A stretch of DNA of 64,000 bases from Clarireedia homoeocarpa (lineage: Eukaryota; Ascomycota; Leotiomycetes; Helotiales; Rutstroemiaceae). The position numbers and the translations under genes were made by a program. The notes beneath the pieces are model-generated. The model was given only the letters and a program-made list of their open reading frames with translations. It searched no databases and was not told the origin of the DNA. The stretch lies in contig LNKV01000036.1 in NCBI GenBank assembly GCA_001465935.1, forward strand, positions 434,001-498,000. The letters run 5' to 3'. Positions 47,700 to 56,096 of this stretch are shown piece by piece (position 1 is the stretch's first letter; every line of letters begins with the position of its first letter).

Positions 47700-48851
47700 T
47701 AAGCAATTGAAGGCATCATCTACAAAATTGAGTGAATCTAGCCCGTCAATGACAAATGCCACTAAGCTTCAAAATGAGATTCTCCTCATCCACATGCTGG
47801 CTAAGCCCAACTTGGAATGGATAGGCAAGATTAAAAGCAGGTACCCTGGGCTCGAAGTCAGATGGGTTCCTCTCAAACCGAATTTCCATGAAAAGGGCAT
47901 AGGTCCGGTGTAACTTTGGCATGTTTGTTCTTACCACATCCCGTGGACTTCATGAAAGACGTCCGTTACGTACAACTCACCTCTGCTGGACTGTAGAAGC
48001 GGGTTCAACACGAGGTCTACAAAAAACCCGAAACCCTCATTTGTACCACCAAGGGAGTCCATGCTCAAGTCCTGAGTCCCACTTCAAGTCAGTTTACTTA
48101 CCAATACTCTCCTCGCCAGTCCACAAATCGCTGAGTGGGTTCTCGATACATGGCTCATGATGAGCCACAGTCTCCTCAAATATATCGACTTCCAAAAACG
48201 GTCAACCTGGTGTAAGCAAGCTTCATCAGTTCGTGACTCACCAGGTCTACGCGTGGGCATCCTGGGTTATGGAGCAGTAGGTCGTCAGTGCGCACGACTT
48301 ACCTCTGCCATCGGCATGGAGGTATACCCTTTACTAGAACGCCACGTACGACGCTTGAGGAACGCAAAGATGATACGTACCACGTTCAAGGCATAGGAGA
48401 TCCTGATGGTGTGATACCTGCGAAGTAGTTTCATGGGACTACGAAAGACTGTCAACAATTTCAAGATTTGGATTTGCTTATCTTGTGCCTCCCATTGACT
48501 AAACTTACCGAGACATTTATTGAACGCGAACAGTTTGATGTACTGGGACTTGGAAGCAAAAAGACCTTTGTTTATAATGTCTCACGTGGCAAAGTGGTTG
48601 ATACGAATGCGCTTCTTGACGCACTGCACAATGGGACAATCAGTGTAGCTGCCTTGAACTTCACTGACTTAGAGTCTCTGCTTGATGGTCATTCATTATT
48701 CTAGGCTCCTAACGTCATCATTACGCCTCATATCAGCTGGCAGAGTGCCAACAACTGGGATCGGATATTGAGTATCTTGGAAATAAAACTGGAGAGGTTG
48801 AATTTGGGCGAAAAGACGATTAACATTATGGACAAGAAGAGTAACTATTGA
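47700..48851 (+). pseudogene. D-isomer-specific 2-hydroxyacid dehydrogenase, fragmented
   Basis: Remnants appear in order on one strand but in changing frames with several stops. An N-terminal piece (E-I-L-L-I-H-M-L-A-K-P-N...I-K-S-R-Y-P, stop at 47911-47913) is followed by shifted fragments, then the NAD-binding core (G-L-R-V-G-I-L-G-Y-G-A-V-G-R-Q-C-A-R, 48246-48300, a GxGxxG loop). A substrate-side piece follows (D-L-L-I-L-C-L-P-L-T, S-R-G-K-V-V-D-T-N-A-L, 48468-48704, ending at an in-frame TAG), then I-I-T-P-H-I-S-W with the usual catalytic His, ending at a TGA at 48849-48851. The order and spacing fit one ancestral gene of about 350 codons. Function is lost. Confidence 0.85.
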
Positions 48852-49172
48852 ACAAAGATGAAGTTCAGCTTATAGCTGTAACAGGACTTTTCGTTGAAAC
48901 TTTCGCGCGAACATTGGACAATGAATTGGATATATCTAAATTGTAGATTAACCATCAACTAAAATGTCTTCACAGATATATATTCTTAATCAGAGTTCCA
49001 TCCATTTCAAATTTATCTGGTCCATCTGGCTCTTCCTTGACTTCATGTACATATAAATTTTGTATAGGATATGAAATTTGCCAAGGCCCTCCGGCTGTAA
49101 GATGGCGCCCGCTATAATTCACTCTGACCGTAGATATATTTGTGCTATGCCTAGCTCATCGTGAAGGTACAG
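48852..49172. other. Short spacer, convergent 3' ends
   Basis: About 320 bp, A+T-rich, between the dehydrogenase relic and the hydrolase stop. No feature is seen. Confidence 0.5.
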
Positions 49173-49961
49173 TTATTTGTATGTCGTGCAAACTCTCGAA
49201 TTTGGTAGGCGAACAATTGATACATCACTAGCCGTCAACGGCACTCGATGACCCAAGTTTAATTCGATCACCTTTGCTGATGTAGAATCACATAAATGCA
49301 ACAAATCGCGATGTAGATGCAGTCCCTCATCCTGTGTTCCGTGCACACGTACCGTAAGAATTCGCAAAAGATGACTTGTGAACAGTCTCACTTGTGCAAC
49401 GGCATGAATCTTGCCTGTGGTCAACTGAGATGCGTCTGCGAGGCCTGGAGGAATCGATGGCAAATCGGATTCCAGCCAGACAAGAGGTGCACGTCCTGCC
49501 ATCAGAATACCAAACCGAAAGCTTGTAGTTTTCAAAGAAGCTTTTCTGCAGTCCTGCTCACGCAATTGTTGCCGATAGAGAAGACTCGCCGCAAGCTTGG
49601 CGTCTTGGCTAAAACCAAGGAAGCCGACCCATTCACCTGTGGCGCCGCAGGCGTCGTCTTCACTCATCGCGTATTCCAACGCTCCGTCTACCGCACTGAC
49701 TACATCTGAATGCCGGAATTTTGGCTGCTCTGGGTGCCACCGTAGCCAGCTTTTGAAAGGACCCCACTGACTATAGACTGAAAGTACATCTGGACTGGCC
49801 TGTGAAGCAAAAGGGGCTTCGGCGAAGACGAAGCGGAATTCGGATTTCAATTCGGCTATTACCTTTCGGCATTGAGCACGAAATATCCGGGCATTGGTAC
49901 CTCCACCGTGAAGACAAAGAATCCGAGGAAGATGAAGAGTGTTATTCTCGTCATAAGCCAT
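49173..49961 (-). CDS. FSH-family serine hydrolase of a secondary-metabolite cluster
   Basis: Single-exon ORF of 262 aa from the ATG at 49961. It has the alpha/beta-hydrolase layout of fungal FSH proteins and of the PKS-associated hydrolases of citrinin/azaphilone-type clusters: L-P-R-I-L-C-L-H-G-G-G-T-N-A at residues 11-24, W-G-P-F near 66, the nucleophile Ser118 in G-F-S-Q-D, V-H-G-x-x-D with Asp211, and G-H-R-V-P with His238. The triad is complete. The last Gly of the usual G-x-S-x-G elbow is Asp120, a change that one G-to-A transition would produce and that may impair activity. It is divergent from the dioxygenase relic across about 710 bp. Family members hydrolyse polyketide thioesters or edit the PKS. 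Of the cluster genes recognised here, only this one and the cupin gene still have full-length frames. Confidence 0.82.
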   Translation of the reverse strand: MAYDENNTLHLPRILCLHGGGTNARIFRAQCRKVIAELKSEFRFVFAEAPFASQASPDVLSVYSQWGPFKSWLRWHPEQPKFRHSDVVSAVDGALEYAMSEDDACGATGEWVGFLGFSQDAKLAASLLYRQQLREQDCRKASLKTTSFRFGILMAGRAPLVWLESDLPSIPPGLADASQLTTGKIHAVAQVRLFTSHLLRILTVRVHGTQDEGLHLHRDLLHLCDSTSAKVIELNLGHRVPLTASDVSIVRLPNSRVCTTYK

Positions 49962-50671
49962 TATAAGAATATTATTTGATGTAGGATCTACTTCAATGTG
50001 GTAGAATATTATCACTCAGGTCAAGAGGCGTGAGCATTCGTCTATGTTTTAATCGACAAATACTGCTACTATCACAAACCTGTGATGGCTCGATCAAATA
50101 ATATGAATCTTTGATGCTGGAGAGGCAAGATTCAAGAAAACAGATGAGATATTGGGACGAGGTTTCAATAGCCACTTTTAAATTTTCATCGCATGCCATA
50201 ATTCATCCCGTTGGCTATGGTATTCCTTAACCAAAAGTATATGGTATCTTCCTCGTAAGCATATTTTCCATTGGTTCAAAGGTGTTTCTGAGGACTATCG
50301 TATTGAAAACTAGTAAAAGCCTGAGATACATGCCATTATGGCAACCGTCTGGGCACTTTATACCGAGCATATATGCTACTTGATTTCTATCTAGACTCCA
50401 GCGTCATTAAGCCATTCAGAGAGTTTCGATATGATTTGTCACAATATTTATGCATTTGAAAATCTCGGCGACTTTAGGGATCTACAATCAGTGAGTATCA
50501 TAGAGTAGTGGCGAAATTAGCTCTCGTAGAAGCCCTCAAAAGAGGTGCGTAGAACATTTGATTGACGAGCAGTGATTTCATGACCTTCGTTGATCATTTA
50601 TTGTCCCAAACTTGTAGTTCCTTACTTCTTTTCACTTGCTTGACACTATTTTTTAAGCAACATTCTGCAAA
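49962..50671. other. Divergent intergenic region between hydrolase and dioxygenase relic
   Basis: About 710 bp that would have been a shared promoter. An in-frame minus ORF at 49993-50199 has no recognisable homology. Confidence 0.5.
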
Positions 50672-51242
50672 ATGCCATCTGCCACTCATATCTCATTCTA
50701 CCTGCCCCTCGTGGATATAACACCTTGGAAAGAAGACCCGAAGAGTGCTGCAGCGCAGCGAGTCATAGATGACGTACGGGTGGCATGCAAGTCGACAGGT
50801 TTCTTCCAGTTGAAGGGTCATGGTGTTCCACCAACACTTCAAAAGTCTATTTTTGAAGCTGCCGCCAGATTCTTCGCCCTACCTTCAGACTTCAAGTTCC
50901 AAATCGACCGCAGAAAGAATGCATTCCGCGGCTACGATGTCATGGGCGCACAGTCATACGAGGATAGCATCGCTGAAGCAGTGCGGGACATGAAAGAGGG
51001 TTTTCTCGCGTCAACCGACTTACTCCCTAACCGTCCACGCGTGGTACAAGGGCGGTTCCTCCAAGGTCCAAATGTGTGGCCTCCACTCTCAATGCTGCGT
51101 TGCAAATGGGTTTTTGATTCACATTAGAACTACGAAAGGCTAGCAATTGATCTGCTTCGTCTACCAACACTGGATTGTGCACCAGAAACCACTGCTACTT
51201 GGTCTACAAGTGTAGTCCATGTCGCTCTCCACTCTAAATTTT
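50672..51242 (+). pseudogene. 2-oxoglutarate/Fe(II) oxygenase, N-terminal stub
   Basis: The open frame 50672-51127 (151 codons) gives a clear N-terminal DIOX_N-type domain: F-Y-L-P-L-V-D-I-T-P-W, V-A-C-K-S-T-G-F-F-Q-L-K-G-H-G-V-P, A-A-A-R-F-F-A-L-P-S-D and F-R-G-Y-D-V-M-G-A-Q-S-Y. It resembles the isopenicillin-N-synthase-like dioxygenases, and in particular the dioxygenase that oxidises a methyl group in citrinin-type pathways. A TAG at 51125-51127 stops it. Degraded homology continues in the same frame to about 51225, then ends. The C-terminal half with the H-x-D...H iron ligands and the R-x-S 2OG site is missing, since full proteins are about 330-350 aa. No function is expected. Confidence 0.85.
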
Positions 51243-52207
51243 GACCAATATATAACGCCGACGATGTTCTGTCTGATAATTGATTAGTTGCCAAATAAAA
51301 GCCACAAGAACGTGTTCATCCAGTATGGTAATTTCTCCTACTAATTCAACGTAACTCAAGTCACGACCACGGATACGAACATTTTTAGAGGAATATTATG
51401 TCACAAGTAGTACAAGTCAAAGTGACAAGATTATCAGGTCGTAATGAACATCGACTAAACAGCCAGAATAAGAGTGGACCTCGTTCTCTCGGTTATAATC
51501 TTGTCGTTATTTCCACTAATAAGTGATCGATTGTAAAGCTCGTTTTATAACCGGCCATGGAGCCAATTAGAAACAACCCGCGTCTACTTTTGATGAGGAC
51601 ATGGCGTAATCACGAGGCGGCTTGTTACAGTCTTTCAGCGAATTAAAATGACCCGAGGGTAGTTCAAAGACGACAAGGGAAGATGAATAGGAAATCATTG
51701 GGGCCCAAGAATTACAGGACATTACCCTAGCAGCAAGCGACAATTAACAAGGAAAAGATGCTGCAAGGGAGCTCAAGGTCAGAGCGGGGCTCCTCACCAC
51801 AACATCCTCAATTTCTAGTGCAGCAAATAGAAGGCATTCCCCAAAAATTAGTGGTAAGTGTTCTTTATCCTTGTGGGTGTTCCGTCTGGAATCTTATTAC
51901 CTCGCCTTTTCATTTCCCTTTCTTTTCTTCTTGTGTCTTATTTCTCTGGGAATACGATTCTTCTGGCGCCGTCCAACATTCGGACAACTTCATCGAGCTT
52001 AAGATCCACAATACGAATACAGAGTATCAACGTCAGTTGAAGCCAGAATTACGCCGCTGACCTAGGGGAAGGAAGAGACTAAGTCAGATAGGCTTGACCG
52101 AGCTTTCTTCATAAAGTAAAGCGCGCAGAAGAAACGGTTCTGAACGCAGATTTGTGGTGAGCTGGTCTTAACCAAAAAAAAACTAGAATTTTCAGAAGCA
52201 GCACAAG
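51243..52207. other. Spacer where the rest of the oxygenase should lie
   Basis: No coding homology was recognised. A 14-bp imperfect inverted pair (TGACAAGATTATC near 51432 and TATAATCTTGTCG near 51496) is present, perhaps a transposon footprint. Confidence 0.45.
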
Positions 52208-52807
52208 ATGCTAATTTCACCAGTTCTACTTTTTTTGAGCGTTTGCGCAAACATGGCTTCAGGAGAGTCCACATCTTCGGCCACTGTGCCAGATCTTCCA
52301 AACCCGACCCGCGTCGTTACGACTGTAAACCTTGGCACAGGCGTATCTAGTTTCGACACCTCTTTCAACGAGAGTCTGGGAGTCATTCAGGATCTCGGAG
52401 GCTCCCTTTTCCGCCTCGGTTACGTCTCCCAGCCGCCTCCCCTCAATCTGGACGGCAGCGATGTCCACGAATATGCGAATTATCTGACCAATCCTCCTCC
52501 TCTTGTGATTCCAGGTGGCAGCACCGTGGTGTGGTACATAGACACTCCCCCAGGCGCTGGCAGTCCAATGCACCGCACTCTCAGTCTAGACTATGTTGTT
52601 GTTGTCGCAGGCGAACTACAATTGACCCTCGACTCTGGGGAAAAGCGAAATTTGAAACCTGGTGACATGGTCATTCAGCGCGGGACTGCACACCAGTGGT
52701 TGAATACTAGCCCTGACAAATGGGTAAGAATGATTGGTTTTATGACTTCGATCACTCCGATCACTTTGAACAATGGCACTCAATTGGGCGTGGAGGGTCT
52801 GGGCTAA
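52208..52807 (+). CDS. Cupin-domain protein of the decayed cluster
   Basis: Intact 199-codon frame. The conserved part fits the small fungal cupin proteins often found beside polyketide genes: P-N-P-T-R-V-V-T-T-V-N near residue 31, G-x-V-V-W-Y-I-D near 100, and the two cupin motifs around S-P-M-H-R-T-L-S-L-D-Y-V-V-V-V-x-G-E-L (115-135) and L-D-S-G-E-K-R-x-L-K-P-G-D-M-V-I-Q-R-G-T-A-H-Q-W (140-165). Metal-binding candidates are His119, Glu and His162. The first 15-20 residues are hydrophobic (L-I-S-P-V-L-L-F-L-S-V-C-A) and could be a signal peptide, or the true start could be the second Met (52253). Reaction unknown; related proteins act as cyclases, isomerases or dehydratases. No disabling change is seen. 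Confidence 0.8.
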   Translation: MLISPVLLFLSVCANMASGESTSSATVPDLPNPTRVVTTVNLGTGVSSFDTSFNESLGVIQDLGGSLFRLGYVSQPPPLNLDGSDVHEYANYLTNPPPLVIPGGSTVVWYIDTPPGAGSPMHRTLSLDYVVVVAGELQLTLDSGEKRNLKPGDMVIQRGTAHQWLNTSPDKWVRMIGFMTSITPITLNNGTQLGVEGLG

Positions 52808-53595
52808 TCAATATTGGCTCTCTGTGTTGTGAGCCAGAAAAGGCAGACCAATAAGAGAAGGGAAAACTGAAAGCCGGGAAGAGGCTGGGATTGTTTATTG
52901 CTTGCAACTATTTAGTCTAGAACCTGCGCATGGTAGACGAGGGAAATTTTAAACTACAAGCAATTGAATGGATACTTCGGAGATTGAGGCTTTTGTGCAT
53001 TGTGGTCAAGACTATAATATGTGTTTATTCGTTCTTTTTGCGAGTGCTTTCACTATAATTGGCATAGCTCTACAAGCAGATTGTTGTGGATTATATCCAA
53101 ATTTTGAGTTAAGTATCACAGTCTGACCAGGAAACCAAGTACTTACCGTTGGATGATACCATGGACTTCGTCTGGGCGTAGCTTCTAAACAGCGGTAAGG
53201 AACAAGCTTTCATACAAAAAATCGCGTCCTGAGAAAAGTCGCATCATTGCTACTGATCAAAGCTTATTCTAGTATTATATTCAAATTATGTACAGCCCGA
53301 AACCATTAATCGAGTTTAATGTGCATATCTAAGTACTCAAACGCATAGATATGCCATCCATAGAAAGTGGCGTTTACACTCTTTTCTCGGTTACCCCTAA
53401 CTCCCTCGCTTCTTTTATCTCCAAATCTGTGGCTTGTGCCATTCTGGGACATGGTGGCCGGCTATAGCTTCGTAGTATGTAGGCTAAAGAGTGTTTGTGT
53501 GTGTGCTATGATTGATCTTGGCCGAATCCGACAGCTCCTTCTGTCTCCGTCGCACCCACACTACCAGATACTACAAAGCGTTGGGAGGTTGTTAA
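52808..53595. other. Spacer where the body of the polyketide synthase should lie
   Basis: No KS, AT, PT, ACP or CMeT homology was recognised in this stretch on either strand. An ORF at 53367-53750 runs out of frame with the reductase relic and looks fortuitous. Confidence 0.5.
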
Positions 53596-55048
53596 GCGTA
53601 CATCGCCAAGTATTCGCAGAACTTCCAGCCACCATCCAAAACATCATCCTCAACAGTGAAGCCACTGCCAACCGGAAAATGTGCACTCGTTACAGGTGCC
53701 ACGGGAAGTTTAGGCTCCCATATCGTTGCAAACCTAGCACAATTTCCTGATGTGAGTACCGTCGTCTGTTTGAACCAGATAAGCGCGACAGAGGCAATGA
53801 CACGCCAGACTAAATGCTTTGAAACGAGTGGGATAAGTCTCAGCCCATCATCGGTATCGAAACTCAAAGTGATCGGAACCGACACTAGTGTGACGAAATC
53901 ACTAATGAAAGTGCTGAATGACTTTAGAATATTGAACTACAGAACTAAAACTATATACAGGAAGAAGAAGAAGAGGCCTTATATAGAACCAGAGGCCCTC
54001 CAGGGCTAAGCTTAGCGATACCCTTAGTGAAGTGGCATCCGGGCTGGCTATATATGTGTAGCTGCATATGCACGACTCAGGTTAACTGCGTGTACGACTC
54101 AGATGCGAATCGGTATGAGTCGTCACAACTAGCAAGCCAGCGCTGGGATTGTCTCCCGAGTTATACGCTTACGTAGTGCAAAATGTCACTCATATTGTGC
54201 ATAGTGCTTGGCCAATGAGCCTTGCACGTCCTGTACGTGGCTATGAGGTTCAATTTAAGGTTTTCCGTAACCTGATCGACTTGGCGCGCGATATCAAAGA
54301 TGGTTGACCAGGGCTCTTCAAAGTCGCCTTCCAGTTCATTTCTTCCATCGCAGTGGTAGGAAACTAACTACTGTGGAAAGGAGAGCCCTTAGTACCGGAA
54401 ACAATGACGACGATTAAATCAGTCCCAGCAACCGGTTATGCTGATGCTAAGCTGGCATGTAAGCACATTCTTGATAAGACTTTGCGCCAATACCCCGACA
54501 GTTTCCGGGCAATGGCAGTGCGTATTGCTCAAATATCTGGTTCGAGCATTAGCGGATACTGGAATCCCACAGAGTACATCCCGTTTCTTGTCAAGTCGTC
54601 GCAGGTGCTCAGAATCCTCCCTGATCTGGATGGCACATTGTCTTGGTATCCCGTCGACCATGTAGCAACCACGCTTGGCGAACTTCTCATGTTAGCCGAA
54701 ACGTCGGACATGATTTATCATATTGATAATCCTTCCTAATAGACATGGAAAGACATGATTGCCACACTGGCTATAGCGCTCGAGCTCCCTTCTGAAAGTA
54801 TAGTTCCTTTTGAGCAGTGGATCAATCGTGTGAGGCGATTCCGGAGCTCACAGAGCGACAATCCGGCGCTGCAGTTGATTGAGTTCTTTGAACATTATTT
54901 CATTCCAATGTCATGTGGTGGACTGGTTTTGGATACGACTAAGGCAAGTCTATATTCGAAAACTTTACGAGAAATGAGTCCGGTGAGCGATGAGATAATG
55001 ATGAAGTCCGTTTCTTCATGGAAGCAGTCTGGCTTTCTGTATGCTTGA
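53596..55048 (+). pseudogene. C-terminal reductive-release domain of a non-reducing polyketide synthase, decayed
   Basis: The frame opens after a TAA at 53593-53595 with a Pro/Ser linker, then enters an SDR-type thioester reductase domain. Visible marks are A-L-V-T-G-A-T-G-S-L-G-S-H (NADPH loop, about 53686-53724), V-S-T-V-V-C-L-N, V-T-H-I-V-H-S-A-W-P-M-S-L (about 54187-54225), F-Q-F-I-S-S-I-A, and the catalytic Tyr/Lys pair in G-Y-A-D-A-K near 54436. The family reductively frees an aldehyde from the ACP. Breaks: a 239-bp element at 53889-54127, then TGA 54305-54307, TAA 54365-54367 and TAA-TAG 54737-54742 in the same frame. The last pair suggests C-to-T changes at CpA sites. All other PKS domains are absent. 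NRPS-type reductases are related, but the linker and motif wording favour an NR-PKS. Confidence 0.85.
53884..54132. mobile_element. Solo LTR of a retrotransposon with 5-bp target duplication
   Basis: The element spans 53889-54127 (239 bp). It begins TGTGACGA and ends TCGTCACA, an 8-bp perfect terminal inversion with TG...CA ends as in LTRs. It is flanked by ACTAG on both sides (53884-53888 and 54128-54132). The host frame before it and the homologous frame after it differ by exactly one base, and 239 + 5 = 244 nt accounts for that shift, so the boundaries are well supported. No primer-binding site, polypurine tract or internal ORF is present, so this is a solo LTR left by LTR-LTR recombination. 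A MITE with a 5-bp duplication is the alternative. Confidence 0.85.
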
Positions 55049-55420
55049 TAAAATTTCTCTTGTATGTATTTCAAACCATAGCACTCCTCATAGTGTACAT
55101 TTATCTTCTTGTTTGCTAAGTAGAATAAATTTTATTGCTGAAAGGGCTACAGAAGAGATTCACTTCTATGATACCACATCACGTGATTATCAATCCAACC
55201 TCACCTACATACAGACCTTTGCCCTTCCATCTACAGCTTTATGTGCCCGAGTTTTCTGGGCTTGAAATCTTAGAATTGTTTATTTCGAGGTCTCCAAGTC
55301 CGCTCTTTGACCTTGATATCGGTATCTGAAGATATATATAGTCTCAGTCAAAACAATCACATCAGACCAGTCCCATCATTACACACTATCTATATATAAT
55401 CACATTGAGCAATGTCTAGC
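55049..55420. other. Spacer between PKS relic and 5S rRNA gene
   Basis: About 370 bp. It includes short TATATA tracts (55334-55340 and 55391-55399) just upstream of the 5S gene, which may serve as its TATA-like promoter element. Confidence 0.5.
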
Positions 55421-55540
55421 ACATACGACCATAGATCAAGGACCAACTGGGCATCCCGTCCGCTCTGCCATACATAAGCCTTGAATCGGTGGACTAGTAG
55501 TTGGGTGGGTGACCACCAGCGAATCCCCACTGTTGTATGT
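55421..55540 (+). rRNA. 5S ribosomal RNA gene, dispersed single copy, variant sequence
   Basis: The 120-nt stretch has the filamentous-fungal 5S layout: 5' ACATACGACCATA, the loop CATCCCGTCCGCTCTGCC, the internal control segment AGTAGTTGGGTGGGTGACCA and 3' TGTTGTATGT. The two ends pair over nine bases with one G-T wobble (helix I). CAAGG after the 5' arm pairs with CCTTG at about 55482-55486 (helix II), replacing the usual fungal sequence with a compensating pair. A TCTCTTTT stretch follows at 55541-55548, as expected for a Pol III terminator. The kept pairing argues for a functional variant rather than a pseudogene. Filamentous ascomycetes carry 5S genes scattered like this. Confidence 0.92.
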
Positions 55541-55544
55541 TCTC

Positions 55545-55548
55545 TTTT
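55545..55548 (+). terminator. Pol III T-run terminator of the 5S gene
   Basis: Four T residues directly after the 3' end of the 5S rRNA. This is a short but standard Pol III stop signal; a further T-rich stretch follows. Confidence 0.6.
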
Positions 55549-56096
55549 GCACTTTTGTTCTATTTTGCTCTGTTCGGTGACCCGCGAGTAGTTGAATGCA
55601 CGACGAGGAACAACTTGATCGGTTCTGTGTCTGTATGCGGGTATATATATATATATATTGTCTCTCTCTTTCTATGATGAGTCGGATACCAGTCAATATA
55701 TAACGTTTGATGATACTTCCCTGATATATTTATACAGTGTGCGGGGAGAGTACTCTAATGGAATAGGAGGCTATATGTACTCGATGAATAGCAACTACGA
55801 TAGAAATGTGATATACATAGTGATTGGTTAAAGAACAGGAATGAGAACTAAAATACCTAACTATGTGATGAAATATAAATATAGCAGATAGGAAAAGACA
55901 CTGACCAGAATGCATCCTCGCGATTTCGTTGAAGTATGTTCGTGAAGTGATTTATACTCTAGCTCTGGTTTATCTAGAGTCTTTTTAAGTTTGTTTATAC
56001 ATACGAGCAACTCCTTACCATGCAAAAACCTAATCACAATTTATGTTATTCCATTTGAACAGCGAAATCCGAGTTTCGAATCTACCGAGCGAGGTC
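55549..56096. other. Intergenic between 5S gene and exchanger gene
   Basis: Contains a (TA)n tract near 55644-55659 and a CT-type tract at 55661-55674. No gene is seen. Confidence 0.55.

Noticed and set aside
53367..53750. 127-codon ORF overlapping the start of the PKS reductase relic
   Set aside because: It runs in a different frame from the clear reductase homology and has no recognisable content.
53889..54127. MITE interpretation of the element in the PKS relic
   Set aside because: TG...CA ends, short inverted termini and a 5-bp target duplication fit a solo LTR better, though a MITE is not fully excluded.
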